Origin: HGM04593 sp045631905
Lineage (GTDB): Bacteria > Bacteroidota > Bacteroidia > Bacteroidales > Bacteroidaceae
DNA: 64,000 nucleotides
Assembly: GCA_045631905.1 (NCBI GenBank)
Contig: JAZQVO010000005.1
Coordinates: 59,183-123,182 of the forward strand
Direction: 5' to 3'
In this document: positions 27,544-37,185 of the stretch, piece after piece
Position numbering within the stretch: position 1 is the stretch's first letter
How the letters are laid out: each line of letters begins with the position of its first letter
Translations under genes and position numbers: made by a program
The notes under the pieces: model-generated
Seen by the model: only the letters and a program-made list of their open reading frames with translations
The model's database searches: none
Told to the model about the DNA's origin: nothing

Positions 27544-29604
27544 ATGAATGCTCTTAAATATCTTAATAGTAGGTTGGGAAAGACAATAGAACAAATAAAA
27601 AAAGCATATTTGTCCGATAGGCACATCTGTTTTATAGTTTGTTCGGAACCGGAATTTATAGAAGAATTTATAGCTTCGGCATCGTTTTTCCCAAACTACA
27701 AGCCAAACAAAACAGTATCGGAATCGAGTGTTAAGTTTGTTGAGGGGGATAACTTTATTAAAAGTTCCCTTGTTGCTACCTGTGATAGTCAGGAGATAGA
27801 AAAGCCTCAGTTATTTGTATATAACAGTTGTTCATATTATTTTAACGATAAAATATCCGATGATATACGTTTGCCTTTACAGTCGCTGACAAACTATGTC
27901 AATCATGTAACCTCTTTGGTTAATTGTAATTACAATTTATCGTTAGGCCAGAAAAAAAGACTTACTTGCCTGAAAGAATCCTTGATATTGATTCCGGTAA
28001 AGTCGAAACCGCAGGTACCTGCATACATAGAGCCATATTCCGAAACAATTGTTGTGCCTTTTATGAACGAACAAGAGTTTAAAGAGTATGTATCTTTATA
28101 TTTGGAGGCGAGCGAAAAGGTAAAAACAAAAATAAATATAGATGGGTATAAGGTCTTAAACAACGACGACTATCTTACCAAATTATATCACAACATGCGT
28201 GGCTTGAATGCTACCCAAGTGAGAACAATACTTCGCAAAAATCAAATGCAACTTGGACGCATATACGTGGAAGAGAGTGATAGTAGATATGAGGTGGTGC
28301 TGGGAGAACTTATACGTAACATAAGAAAAGAGTTTGAGTGCTTGATAGAAACATCGAGAGCTCTCTCTTTGGAAGGAACCTCGCTGAACGAACCGGCAGG
28401 CTTGTCGAATCTCACAAAATGGCTTAAAGAACACAAAGAGCAGGTTGCAAATCCGCACGAATTTTCAAAATATATATTAGATGCTCCCAAGGGTTTGTTG
28501 GTGTCGGGTATTCCGGGTACAGGAAAATCCTTAATGGCAAAATATATTGCCGGGTGCTTTGGATTAAGCTTGGTTAAACTCGATTTTGGAAATCTTGGTG
28601 GCGGTCTTGTCGGTGAGTCGGAAAAGAATATGGATAATGCTTTGAATTTGATTGAGGCAATTTCTCCATGCGTTCTTTGGGTTGATGAGATGGAAAAAGC
28701 ATTTTCAGGTTCAAAGGGAAATTCGGGACACGAAACAACAAAGCGTCTTATAGGTAAGTTTTTAACATGGATGCAGGAGAAGAGTGAAAAAGGTGTTTCT
28801 TGTTTCGTTTTTGCAACGGCCAACGATATATCACAAATGCCACCCGAAATGTTCCGCAGCGGAAGGTTCGATGATAAATTCTTTACCTTTATGCCAACCT
28901 TGGAAGAGTGTGCTACAATTTTCGAATCCATAATAAAGGGGCAATGTGACAAATATAGCAAGAGAGAGGCCAAAAATCTTCAATCGAAACCGTTATTTAA
29001 TTTGAAAAAAATTAACGCTCAATTCTTTAAAGGGCTCCTTAACGATAAGGAACTTTGTTTGTTAGGCTTCCCCAGGAGTGTAAACGACAGAATAGTAAAT
29101 AGATTAAATAAATTCTTTATCGGAGCCGATATAGAGCAGTTGATAAAAAAGGCAAAAAATCTATATCTATTGAGTAATGGTGACAAAAAAATGTACTCCG
29201 ATGATTGCATACGAGAAATAAATAAAATACAATCTTGTGATGACGCGGTGTTCGATTCCGGCAGGTTCGTTGAATGTATTAAAATAGCAATTAAGAAGAT
29301 AAAAACATACGGAGAAACCAATTTAGATGATATTGCAAAATGTTATGCTCAGTTGGCGGTAAATAACTTCAATAACGCCTCTTCTCACTCAGCTTTGCCT
29401 TTTGAAGGTTACGACGAGCTGTCGTATATCGCAAAAAAAGATAATGAAGACATATATATATATAACTTAGACAGGGTTGGTGAAGGTGTTGAAGAAAAGC
29501 ATTATAATGCTTTAAAGAGCGACTATGATAAATGCTTATATATAATAGTTCGCAACACAATAAATATGTTGGCAAAAGAAATAGTAAAGAGAAGGTTATG
29601 GTAA
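27544..29604 (+). CDS. Ycf46-like AAA+ ATPase (region A)
   Basis: A 686-residue protein. About 1-210 looks like the degenerate N-terminal AAA half of Ycf46 proteins, including the linker element GLNATQVRTILRKNQ. The active AAA+ domain has Walker A GIPGTGKS (about 322-329), Walker B LWVDEMEKAF (about 377-386), sensor 1 FATAND and the arginine-finger region MFRSGRFDDKF. About 200 extra C-terminal residues are unassigned. The matching gene of region B (41519-43210) has the same order of motifs. It probably remodels protein complexes; partners may be the neighbouring membrane proteins. Its end overlaps the next gene by seven bases. Confidence 0.8.
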   Translation: MNALKYLNSRLGKTIEQIKKAYLSDRHICFIVCSEPEFIEEFIASASFFPNYKPNKTVSESSVKFVEGDNFIKSSLVATCDSQEIEKPQLFVYNSCSYYFNDKISDDIRLPLQSLTNYVNHVTSLVNCNYNLSLGQKKRLTCLKESLILIPVKSKPQVPAYIEPYSETIVVPFMNEQEFKEYVSLYLEASEKVKTKINIDGYKVLNNDDYLTKLYHNMRGLNATQVRTILRKNQMQLGRIYVEESDSRYEVVLGELIRNIRKEFECLIETSRALSLEGTSLNEPAGLSNLTKWLKEHKEQVANPHEFSKYILDAPKGLLVSGIPGTGKSLMAKYIAGCFGLSLVKLDFGNLGGGLVGESEKNMDNALNLIEAISPCVLWVDEMEKAFSGSKGNSGHETTKRLIGKFLTWMQEKSEKGVSCFVFATANDISQMPPEMFRSGRFDDKFFTFMPTLEECATIFESIIKGQCDKYSKREAKNLQSKPLFNLKKINAQFFKGLLNDKELCLLGFPRSVNDRIVNRLNKFFIGADIEQLIKKAKNLYLLSNGDKKMYSDDCIREINKIQSCDDAVFDSGRFVECIKIAIKKIKTYGETNLDDIAKCYAQLAVNNFNNASSHSALPFEGYDELSYIAKKDNEDIYIYNLDRVGEGVEEKHYNALKSDYDKCLYIIVRNTINMLAKEIVKRRLW

Positions 29605-30605
29605 CGTTACAAGGGGTTATAATATTGCGTGTTTCCGATTTTAGGAGATTTTTTGATTGGGAAGAGTTTTGGGCGAAAAAGGCCGATTTTACATCTGTGT
29701 TTAAAAAAGAGATAATAAGACGAACAGAAATAGGGAACAAGCCTCAGGAAGAATATTATTTTGTAGATAATGATGCGGAGTTTTATCTTGTTCAAAAATT
29801 CTACGAATGGTTAATCTGCCCTACAAAGGAGCTTGTTGGGGTGAGTTTGAGCTCTGCCGAATTGAAAATTGATACAAATTGTGGTGAACCTTTAAAATAC
29901 TCCTTGGGTCGATTGCAAGAGAAGATAACAAGCGTGAAAGAACAAAACCGAATGACTAATAAATCAATAATAGGTTACACGCTGTTGTATCTGTTGTTAA
30001 AGGCAAATGAGCAAAGCAGTTGTATCGAAATAGATTATGGTATCGTTTCGAATGGTGTAGGTAATAGTAGCAGTGGTCACGAAATAAAAGAGTTTGAGCC
30101 TAGATGGGATAATGTTGTACTTGATAAAGCAGAACAGCTCGTATATCCACTACGAAGGTGTGTTATTGTAAATAAAAATCAGGTGAAAGATATTACCGTT
30201 GCGTATGGTGGCAGGTCGGTGCTTCTGAAACCAAATGAGTGTGTTGTCGGTCTTTTCTGTGGTAATCGTTGCTTGCTTCTTTTGGACAATGTTGTTTCCG
30301 ACTGTGATTATAAAGTTACGCTAAAACTATTGGTAAAGGGAAATTCGGCAGTGCCGGTTTGTGAAGTGCATCGTTCGTCGGGTATAGAGTATATCGAAGG
30401 TGTTGCATCAATCGCTATTGACGATGGGGGTGATATTGTCTATTCGACAATGAATGGTGAAATTTGCTACCAAAGGGATAATTTTGCTTTGGATCTGAGA
30501 GTTTCTACATTTAAGGAAAAAGAGTATTCAAAGGATTTACTGGCCTTCAAGAAGGATAGTTCGGGGAATTATATTTTTTATTGTACCAATAAAACCGATT
30601 ATTAA
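29598..30605 (+). CDS. uncharacterised 335-residue protein (region A)
   Basis: Not recognised. ATG 29598 is chosen because it overlaps the ATPase stop in the usual coupled way; the frame itself is open from 29532. The N-terminal third is mixed helical with many aromatic residues (FRRFFDWEEFW), the C-terminal half looks beta-rich with repeated short strands (EGVASIAIDDGGDIVYSTM), possibly a small propeller or sandwich. No signal peptide or membrane helix. Confidence 0.5.
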   Translation: MVTLQGVIILRVSDFRRFFDWEEFWAKKADFTSVFKKEIIRRTEIGNKPQEEYYFVDNDAEFYLVQKFYEWLICPTKELVGVSLSSAELKIDTNCGEPLKYSLGRLQEKITSVKEQNRMTNKSIIGYTLLYLLLKANEQSSCIEIDYGIVSNGVGNSSSGHEIKEFEPRWDNVVLDKAEQLVYPLRRCVIVNKNQVKDITVAYGGRSVLLKPNECVVGLFCGNRCLLLLDNVVSDCDYKVTLKLLVKGNSAVPVCEVHRSSGIEYIEGVASIAIDDGGDIVYSTMNGEICYQRDNFALDLRVSTFKEKEYSKDLLAFKKDSSGNYIFYCTNKTDY

Positions 30606-30607
30606 TA

Positions 30608-31243
30608 ATGTATAAAGTAAAAGAGTTTATCAATAAAATCAAGGGGCTTACAAGTCTTGACCGAGATGTAAATATAGTTCTCGACGAATTGAATGAGTTG
30701 ATAAAAGATGTTCTTAGAAGAAGAGTAAGAGAGTTGAATATTAGGTATGAGTGCAAGCAATGGGCGAATCTCATAGTGGAAAATTGGAGATATCCTTTGA
30801 GGTGGAAAATTCGTTCAACCCCGGCTGTTACAACCAAAAACGAAAACAACGAATGTCATATAGTGGTTGCTGAAAATCAACAGTTGTTGATATTTAATGA
30901 TGCCGATGATATAGAGGCCGGTATTGATTCAATCATTAATAGCATACAAAAGCAGTGCGCTTCTAAATACATGAAATGCGATGAAATGATTCTTTTGAGA
31001 AGATTGCATGAATTGTATAAATCTTTTCCGGGAGAAGATGGTGAAGACGTAAAAAAGGTTATAACCAAAAGCTTTAATGTAAAGTATGTTGCATGCGAGG
31101 ATAATTATAAAAGTGTAGATTATTTTGAGTCGTATGAGTCGGACGTTGCTGAGACCGAAACAAGATTCGGGGCAATGGTATCTTTGTTCGATGATTCATG
31201 TATAAATAAAGGTATATATTTATATCCCCAAAAAAATAATTAA
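30608..31243 (+). CDS. uncharacterised 211-residue protein (region A)
   Basis: Not recognised. It begins with a helical, basic segment (MYKVKEFINKIKGL; DVLRRRVRELNIRYE) and ends in an acidic Tyr/Ser-rich stretch (ESYESDVAETETRFG). No motif, membrane segment or signal peptide is visible. It starts two bases after the preceding stop and ends one base before the next start, so it belongs to the same translation unit. Confidence 0.5.
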   Translation: MYKVKEFINKIKGLTSLDRDVNIVLDELNELIKDVLRRRVRELNIRYECKQWANLIVENWRYPLRWKIRSTPAVTTKNENNECHIVVAENQQLLIFNDADDIEAGIDSIINSIQKQCASKYMKCDEMILLRRLHELYKSFPGEDGEDVKKVITKSFNVKYVACEDNYKSVDYFESYESDVAETETRFGAMVSLFDDSCINKGIYLYPQKNN

Positions 31244-31244
31244 T

Positions 31245-32015
31245 ATGGAGAGAAAAAAAGAATTCGAAATTTTGGCCGAAACTTTGCCTCTTGCTTCGGT
31301 AGCAAAAATTAATGAAGTTTGTTGTCAAATACTTAGAGAGCGTGTAGAGACGATAGCTTGTTCCGATAAAGAGATGAAAAGGATTGTGGGAAAAATAGTA
31401 TCGACTTATACACCGCAAATAGAACTTGATGTTCAAAAAATAGAGAAAACAAAACAAACTCGTGTGCCACAAAATGCAAAGATGTTTTGTTGGGTATTAG
31501 GTGTTGCCGGTATATTTGCATCGACACTCTATTGTGAAAACACAAATCCACAAGAATGGCTTGCGTTCAGCTGGGTTCGCTTTTTGGGTAGTGTTGCTTT
31601 GGGAACAGCAACTTATATGGGTGCACTTATATGGTCGCAATCAAAAGAGAAAAAGGAGACTGTGTATAAATGCAAAATTAAGCAGACGGTTGAAGATGTT
31701 ATTAATGAGTTGGATATGGTTTTTGATAGCCTTAAAAGTCTCTTAACACATAATCAGTTGGAGAGACAATATTTGCCGATTTTAATTTGGTTGCAGGATT
31801 TGTGGGCCGAAAGCGATAGCGAATTACGAAAAGATGTTTGCAAACTTTTGAATAGATTAAATTATGAGTTTGTAAATTATTCGGCAGAGATATCGGACTT
31901 TTTCGGTGCAAATAAAGCTACAGACGTAAACGAAATTACAACAACAAGGCCTGCAATAAGAAATAAGTTTACAGGAGATATCGTTGAAAATGGATATGTT
32001 ATTATACCTATGTAA
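31245..32015 (+). CDS. two-helix membrane protein (region A)
   Basis: A 256-residue protein with two hydrophobic segments, about 80-97 (MFCWVLGVAGIFASTLYC) and 110-130 (FLGSVALGTATYMGALIW), separated by a short polar loop. The remaining parts are charged and helical, so the protein is a membrane hairpin with both ends on the same side, most likely the cytosol. No family is recognised. Together with the 387-residue protein and the anchored zincin it places the region A machinery at the inner membrane. Confidence 0.6.
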   Translation: MERKKEFEILAETLPLASVAKINEVCCQILRERVETIACSDKEMKRIVGKIVSTYTPQIELDVQKIEKTKQTRVPQNAKMFCWVLGVAGIFASTLYCENTNPQEWLAFSWVRFLGSVALGTATYMGALIWSQSKEKKETVYKCKIKQTVEDVINELDMVFDSLKSLLTHNQLERQYLPILIWLQDLWAESDSELRKDVCKLLNRLNYEFVNYSAEISDFFGANKATDVNEITTTRPAIRNKFTGDIVENGYVIIPM

Positions 32016-32046
32016 AGACATAAAAATATAAATCAAAATAATGATT

Positions 32047-33879
32047 ATGGAAAAAGAATTTATAGTTGGTATCGATTTTGGACATGGCGAAACGTCCGCG
32101 TGGTTAGTTCCTATAAATTTAATTACAGCTTCAGCAGCAGGGGAACCTTTAATACTAAGGCCATCAAATAAAACAGAGGAAAGGTCGTACCACTCTGTGA
32201 TATATTATAACCCCGAAAAGGGATATTCTTTCGATAGCTTAGAGGCAAATATTATTCAAGGCTTTAAAGATAAAGTCTCGGTCCTCGACCAGCCCCAGAA
32301 TTATCAAAAAAAAGAGGCGTATATAGCATTTATAAAACATATATATATGCGTCTTATTAAGTATAACACTATGCTTAAAGTAGACCAAGATGGTAATACG
32401 AATTTCTATTTATGTATTGCTTGCCCTACAAAGTGGAACCAAGATGAAAAAGATGCTTACATTCAATTCTTTAATGATGCTCTTTGCGAGTTTGGAGTTG
32501 AGGTGCTGTGGGTTATAAATGAAAGCGATGTCGCCTATTTTTCTCATGGTTCAATAGACAAATATGCCGACAAGTGTGTCTTAATTATCGACTATGGTTC
32601 CAGCACCATCGATTATACTGTTGTATATAAAGGGAAAAAGATATCCGATGATAATTGGTCCAATAGATTGGGAGCAAGTATTGTTGAAGAGTCGGTTCTG
32701 AACGAATGTAGAAACTTCGAAGATTATCAAGAAAAATCTGAAAATACAATATCGAAATTAGCAGAGTTGAAGTTAGAGTATATCGATGTTAATTCTTGTG
32801 TCAAGTTCGAAACAAGAAAAGCCAAAGAGGCTTCTGTAACCTATGGTAATTATCCTAATTTGGAGGTTAATTATAATTTGATAGGACAAAAGACAGGTTT
32901 TGGCTTAACAGAAACTTTCAAGGCAGAAAAACGAAAATATAGATTTGAAATAGATTGTCAGATAGACAAGTGTATCGAAAAGTATCAAAGCAAGGTCGAA
33001 GAGGATTTTAGAAACCTCAAGAGTGAGATACAAAAGGTGATAGGTGAGCAAAAGGTGGATTGTGTGATACTGAGTGGTGGTGCATGCCTGATGCCTTGGG
33101 TTAGAGATTCGGTCGAAAATATTTTTGAGCCCGTAAACATAGAGATAGACAATCAGGCAAGTTTTGTTGTGGCAAAGGGTATTGCGCTGTATGCCAAAGC
33201 ACAAATGAGCGCATTTAATGATTTCCTTGGTAAGGTTAGTCAAATTGATTTTAGTAATATTTACATTAAGGCCGATACTAATGCAACTTCAAAAGCAATC
33301 CTCACGTTGATGCCGGCAACCTCTAATAGATTGAAAAAACAATCTTCATTGAATGCTATAAAAATAAGGAAGGAGTATTGCGACTTTGTGAAAAATCTCG
33401 ATGGGGATAACGTAGAGTATAGTAATCTTGTTCAGAGGGAATTTGACTCCTTGGTTAGCAAATCGGTAGCTGAATCTATTAAAGACGTTATTCATAAAGT
33501 GTTTAAAATTGAAGTGGAAACATCTGATATTAAATTGCACTTACCTGTAAAGATTATGTCCTTTAAGCCATCTTTGTTTGTCGAAGGCGGAGGTTTCTAC
33601 GAAGCATTTACGAATATGATTGTAAATTATTCGAATGCTTACTTCGGTTCTTGGTTTTTTAATTGGGAAAAAGTGCGATCTGCGTCCGAAACAGCAGGCA
33701 TAATCGATGGTATCGCTCAAACACTGGAAAATTATGTAAAATCAGGCTCGTTGGCAGATTATTCAGATGCAGAGACGGTTATTAAGGCTTATGCCGAAAC
33801 CATAAAAGAGCAGGTGGTAAATATGGCTGTTGATATATTCTATAAAAAACAGTTGTTTAACACTACTTTTAAAAAGTGA
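32047..33879 (+). CDS. divergent Hsp70/actin-fold ATPase (region A)
   Basis: A 610-residue protein with the three ATP-binding signatures of the actin/Hsp70 superfamily: phosphate 1 VGIDFGHGETS (7-17), phosphate 2 CVLIIDYGSSTIDYTVV (about 176-192) and the adenosine motif VILSGGACLMPWV (about 337-349). The second half does not look like the DnaK peptide-binding domain. Proteins of this type are often diverged chaperones or partners in bacterial conflict and stress operons. ATG 32047 is preferred to 32041 because family members begin just before the first strand. It is the last gene of the operon, before a terminator. Confidence 0.8.
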   Translation: MEKEFIVGIDFGHGETSAWLVPINLITASAAGEPLILRPSNKTEERSYHSVIYYNPEKGYSFDSLEANIIQGFKDKVSVLDQPQNYQKKEAYIAFIKHIYMRLIKYNTMLKVDQDGNTNFYLCIACPTKWNQDEKDAYIQFFNDALCEFGVEVLWVINESDVAYFSHGSIDKYADKCVLIIDYGSSTIDYTVVYKGKKISDDNWSNRLGASIVEESVLNECRNFEDYQEKSENTISKLAELKLEYIDVNSCVKFETRKAKEASVTYGNYPNLEVNYNLIGQKTGFGLTETFKAEKRKYRFEIDCQIDKCIEKYQSKVEEDFRNLKSEIQKVIGEQKVDCVILSGGACLMPWVRDSVENIFEPVNIEIDNQASFVVAKGIALYAKAQMSAFNDFLGKVSQIDFSNIYIKADTNATSKAILTLMPATSNRLKKQSSLNAIKIRKEYCDFVKNLDGDNVEYSNLVQREFDSLVSKSVAESIKDVIHKVFKIEVETSDIKLHLPVKIMSFKPSLFVEGGGFYEAFTNMIVNYSNAYFGSWFFNWEKVRSASETAGIIDGIAQTLENYVKSGSLADYSDAETVIKAYAETIKEQVVNMAVDIFYKKQLFNTTFKK

Positions 33880-33888
33880 GTCATGCAG

Positions 33889-33916
33889 GCACCCACCGAG
33901 GTGGGTGCTTTTTTTT
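33889..33916 (+). terminator. terminator of accessory operon A
   Basis: A 9-bp perfect stem (GCACCCACC with GGTGGGTGC) with a tight loop, followed by eight T. Confidence 0.93.
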
Positions 33917-34030
33917 GACAAAAACAGTTTGCTCTACAAATAAATTTCAATAAAAATATAAAACGTTCGAACAAAACAAGAAAGAACTATGTTATAAAGC
34001 AGTACACATTAAATAATAAAACCTAAAACA

Positions 34031-34534
34031 GTGGATACTGCAAAATTCAGGAAGGAGTTGTTGGAGGTACAGCAAGAGTTGCAACGCTTTGCATACAAAC
34101 TGACCGCCGACAAAGAAGAGGCGAACGATTTGTTGCAGGAGACATCGTTGAAAGCTCTGGATAATATGGACAAATATACTCCCGATACAAATTTCAAAGG
34201 GTGGGTATATACCATAATGCGCAATATATTCATTAACAACTATCGCAAGGTTGTGCGCGACCAAACATTCATCGACCACACCGACAATCTCTTTCACATG
34301 AATAGCTCGCAGGAGTTCGACAGCTACATAACCGAGAATAATTACGACAGCAAGGAGATTTGCAGGGTGGTGAACAGCCTTCCGCGTGAGTACCGCATAC
34401 CCTTTCTCATGCATCTGTCGGGTTTTAAATATCGCGAGATTGCCGAAAGGCTGTCGCTCCCGCTCGGCACGGTTAAAAGTCGTATCTTCTTCACACGTCA
34501 GCACTTGCAACGTATGTTGAAGGATTATAGGTGA
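34031..34534 (+). CDS. ECF-type RNA polymerase sigma factor
   Basis: A 167-residue sigma-70 family protein with region 2 (LTADKEEANDLLQETSLKAL; FKGWVYTIMRNIFINNYRK) and region 4 (LPREYRIPFLMHLSGFKY; LPLGTVKSRIFF). It is the conserved Bacteroidales ECF factor whose proteins begin 'MDTxxFRKEL', which supports the unusual GTG start at 34031; a stop codon lies just upstream in frame. No anti-sigma gene is adjacent, so its activation is not explained by the neighbours. The base composition returns to that of the core genome here. Confidence 0.9.
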   Translation: MDTAKFRKELLEVQQELQRFAYKLTADKEEANDLLQETSLKALDNMDKYTPDTNFKGWVYTIMRNIFINNYRKVVRDQTFIDHTDNLFHMNSSQEFDSYITENNYDSKEICRVVNSLPREYRIPFLMHLSGFKYREIAERLSLPLGTVKSRIFFTRQHLQRMLKDYR

Positions 34535-34577
34535 GCGCACGTGGCTTTGCAGTAAAAAGATGTTATAAAATATCTAT

Positions 34578-34624
34578 AAACGATAAAAAACTCCCTTGTT
34601 GTGAGGAACTTTTTTTTATCGTTT
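34578..34624. terminator. inverted repeat between ECF sigma gene and cysS
   Basis: AAACGATAAAAAA at 34578-34590 pairs with TTTTTTATCGTTT at 34612-34624 around a 21-base loop. The stem is weak except for the central ACGAT, but the T-run fits a terminator for the sigma gene. Confidence 0.6.
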
Positions 34625-34645
34625 CATAATCTTGTTTTTTCTTTG

Positions 34646-34653
34646 TATATTCG
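34646..34653 (+). promoter_or_regulatory. -7 element for cysS operon
   Basis: TATATTCG (TAnnTTyG). Transcription would start near 34660, which rules out an in-frame start at 34601 for cysS. Confidence 0.55.
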
Positions 34654-34702
34654 CAGATTAAATGTGAAACAGACGATAAACTATAAAAAAACATACAAGA
34701 TT

Positions 34703-36178
34703 ATGGAAAATAAATTTATGATATACAACACGCTCTCTCGCAAGAAAGAGCTGTTCGAGCCGTTGCACGCGCCCAACGTGGGCCTTTATGTGTGCGGTCC
34801 CACAGTGTACGGCCCCGCTCACTTGGGCCATGCACGCCCTGCTATCACCTTCGACGTGCTTTTCCGCTATTTGCAGAACCTTGGCTACAAGGTGCGTTAC
34901 GTGCGCAATATTACCGACGTGGGCCACTTGGAGCACGATGCCGACGAGGGCGAGGATAAAATCTCTAAAAAGGCTCGTTTGGAGCAGTTGGAGCCCATGG
35001 AGGTGGTACAGCAGTATACCCTGCATTATCACAAGGTGATGGAGGCTCTCAATGTGTTGCCTCCCAGCATAGAGCCTCACGCCTCGGGCCACATAATAGA
35101 GCAGATTCAGCTTGTTAAGGAGATTATGGATAACGGCTTTGCTTATGAGAGTCAGGGCTCGGTATATTTCGATGTTGCAAAGTACGACAAGGCGCACCAC
35201 TATGGTGTATTGTCGGGTCGCAACCTCGACGAAGTACTTAACACTACACGCGAGCTCGACGGACAGAGCGAGAAGCGCAACCCCGCCGACTTTGCTTTGT
35301 GGAAGTGTGCACAGCCCGAGCATATAATGCGCTGGCCCTCGCCCTGGAGCGATGGTTTCCCCGGCTGGCATTGCGAGTGCACCGCCATGGGACGCAAATA
35401 TCTTGGCGAGCAGTTCGATATTCACGGAGGTGGCATGGACCTTGTCTTCCCCCATCATGAGTGTGAGATTGCTCAGGGTGTAGCGGCCATGGGTAAGCCT
35501 GTTGTGAAGTATTGGATGCACAACAACATGATTACCATAAACGGTACCAAGATGGGTAAGTCGCTCGGTAACTTCATCACCCTCGACGAGTTCTTCACAG
35601 GCTCGCACAAATTGCTTGCACAGCCCTATTCGGCTATGACCATACGTTTCTTCATCTTGCAGGCACACTATCGCAGCACGGTCGATTTTAGTAACGACGC
35701 GTTGCAGGCGGCCGAGAAGGGTATGCAACGTCTCATGGACGCTTACAAAACATTGAACTCTCTTGTAGCCGGTGGAGAAACAACAGTCGATGTTGCAGGC
35801 TTGCGTGCAAAGTGCTACGATGCCATGAACGACGACATGAACACCGCACAGGTAATTTCGCACCTCTTCGATGCATCGCGTGCGATAAACCAAATAGCCG
35901 ACAAGAAGGCATCGATATCGGCTACCGACCTCGATGAGTTGAAAGCCACCCTCAAACTCTTTATGTTCGATATTCTCGGTCTTAAAGAGGAGCGTGGTTC
36001 GGACAGCGCACGTGAGGAGGCATTCGGCAAGGTTGTCGATATGTTGCTCGAACAGCGTCAGGCGGCAAAGGCTGCAAAAGATTGGGCTACCAGCGACAGA
36101 ATACGCAACGAACTTTCGGCCCTAGGCTTTGAGATTAAAGATTCAAAGGAGGGTGCAACCTGGAAACTTAATAAATGA
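34703..36178 (+). CDS. cysS: cysteinyl-tRNA synthetase
   Basis: A 491-residue class I synthetase. It has the zinc cysteine in LYVCGPTVYG, the HIGH-type motif HLGHAR, the other zinc ligands in WHCECTAM and HHECEIAQ, and the KMSKS loop as KMGKSLGN. It charges tRNA-Cys. The start at 34703 is set by the promoter at 34646 and by homologues that begin shortly before FMIYNTLSRKKE. The stop codon overlaps the next gene in an ATGA. Confidence 0.97.
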   Translation: MENKFMIYNTLSRKKELFEPLHAPNVGLYVCGPTVYGPAHLGHARPAITFDVLFRYLQNLGYKVRYVRNITDVGHLEHDADEGEDKISKKARLEQLEPMEVVQQYTLHYHKVMEALNVLPPSIEPHASGHIIEQIQLVKEIMDNGFAYESQGSVYFDVAKYDKAHHYGVLSGRNLDEVLNTTRELDGQSEKRNPADFALWKCAQPEHIMRWPSPWSDGFPGWHCECTAMGRKYLGEQFDIHGGGMDLVFPHHECEIAQGVAAMGKPVVKYWMHNNMITINGTKMGKSLGNFITLDEFFTGSHKLLAQPYSAMTIRFFILQAHYRSTVDFSNDALQAAEKGMQRLMDAYKTLNSLVAGGETTVDVAGLRAKCYDAMNDDMNTAQVISHLFDASRAINQIADKKASISATDLDELKATLKLFMFDILGLKEERGSDSAREEAFGKVVDMLLEQRQAAKAAKDWATSDRIRNELSALGFEIKDSKEGATWKLNK

Positions 36179-37170
36179 GAATGAGAGCTGTTCTTGCAAT
36201 ATTTGTAACTGCGTTGTTGCTTGTCGCATGTGGCGGAGAGAAAAAAAAGAGCACCCCGACCGTTATTGAGGCGGCCGCGATAGTGCCCATCTTCGATGCC
36301 GATAGTGCGTACTCGTTTGTGGCAGAGCAGGTTGCTTTCGGGCCTCGAGTGCCCAACACCGAAGCTCACCGCGCATGTGGCGACTATTTGGAGAATAAAC
36401 TGCGTGCATACGGTGCCGAGGTTGTTACACAAAATGTGACACTCACCGCGTATAACGGCGACAAGTTGCAGGCGCGTAACATAATAGCACAGTTTCAGCC
36501 ACAAAAGAGAAAGCGTTTGATGCTTTGCGCTCATTGGGACAGCCGTCCGTGGGCCGACAGCGACCCCGACCAAGCCAACCACTATAAACCCATCTTGGGT
36601 GCCAACGATGGTGCAAGCGGTGTGGGTGTGCTCATGGAGATAGCCCGTCATCTGTCGGCAGTGCCCACAGAGCTTGGTATCGATATAATATTTTTCGATG
36701 CCGAGGACTATGGTCGTCACGACAACGACGAGTACACAGGCGAGGGCATGGACCACTCTTGGGCTCTTGGTTCGCAATATTGGTCGCGCTTCCCACACAA
36801 GGCCGGTTATTATGCCCGTTACGGCATCTTGCTCGACATAGTGGGGGCTTCCGGCTCCACCTTCTACCGCGAGGGGTTGTCCGACCATTATGCCCGTTCA
36901 ATAGTCGATAAGGTGTGGGCGCAAGCCTCGAAAGAGGGTTATGCAAGCTACTTCATAAACGAGCAGGGTGGCATGGTAACCGACGACCACCTCTATGTGA
37001 ACGAGTTTATGAACCTCCCCTGCATTGATATTATAAACTGCGACAGTAACAGCCCAAATGGTTTCGGCCCCTATCATCACACGGTAAAAGACGACATGGG
37101 GTGGATAGATGCCACAACGCTGAAAGCTGTGGGGCAGACTGTGATGGCTGTAATTTATAGCGAGAAATAA
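36175..37170 (+). CDS. M28-family glutaminyl-peptide cyclotransferase (type II QC), lipoprotein
   Basis: A 331-residue protein with a lipoprotein signal peptide (AILAIFVTALLLVAC-like; lipobox LLVAC, Cys20). The catalytic domain shows CAHWDSRPWAD, GANDGASGVGVLMEI and FFDAEDYG, the M28/glutaminyl cyclase metal and acid residues, and a late HHTVKDD histidine. Type II cyclases of oral Bacteroidales convert N-terminal glutamine of exported proteins into pyroglutamate, which matters because signal peptidase I often leaves an N-terminal Gln there. Cotranscribed with cysS through a four-base overlap. Confidence 0.88.
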   Translation: MRMRAVLAIFVTALLLVACGGEKKKSTPTVIEAAAIVPIFDADSAYSFVAEQVAFGPRVPNTEAHRACGDYLENKLRAYGAEVVTQNVTLTAYNGDKLQARNIIAQFQPQKRKRLMLCAHWDSRPWADSDPDQANHYKPILGANDGASGVGVLMEIARHLSAVPTELGIDIIFFDAEDYGRHDNDEYTGEGMDHSWALGSQYWSRFPHKAGYYARYGILLDIVGASGSTFYREGLSDHYARSIVDKVWAQASKEGYASYFINEQGGMVTDDHLYVNEFMNLPCIDIINCDSNSPNGFGPYHHTVKDDMGWIDATTLKAVGQTVMAVIYSEK

Positions 37171-37185
37171 GGGATTTTAGTGAAT

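Noticed and set aside
34658..35893. 411-codon open frame antisense to cysS
   Set aside because: It is a mirror of the strongly conserved synthetase gene, its translation has no recognisable domain, and codon-biased genes here produce many such long antisense frames.
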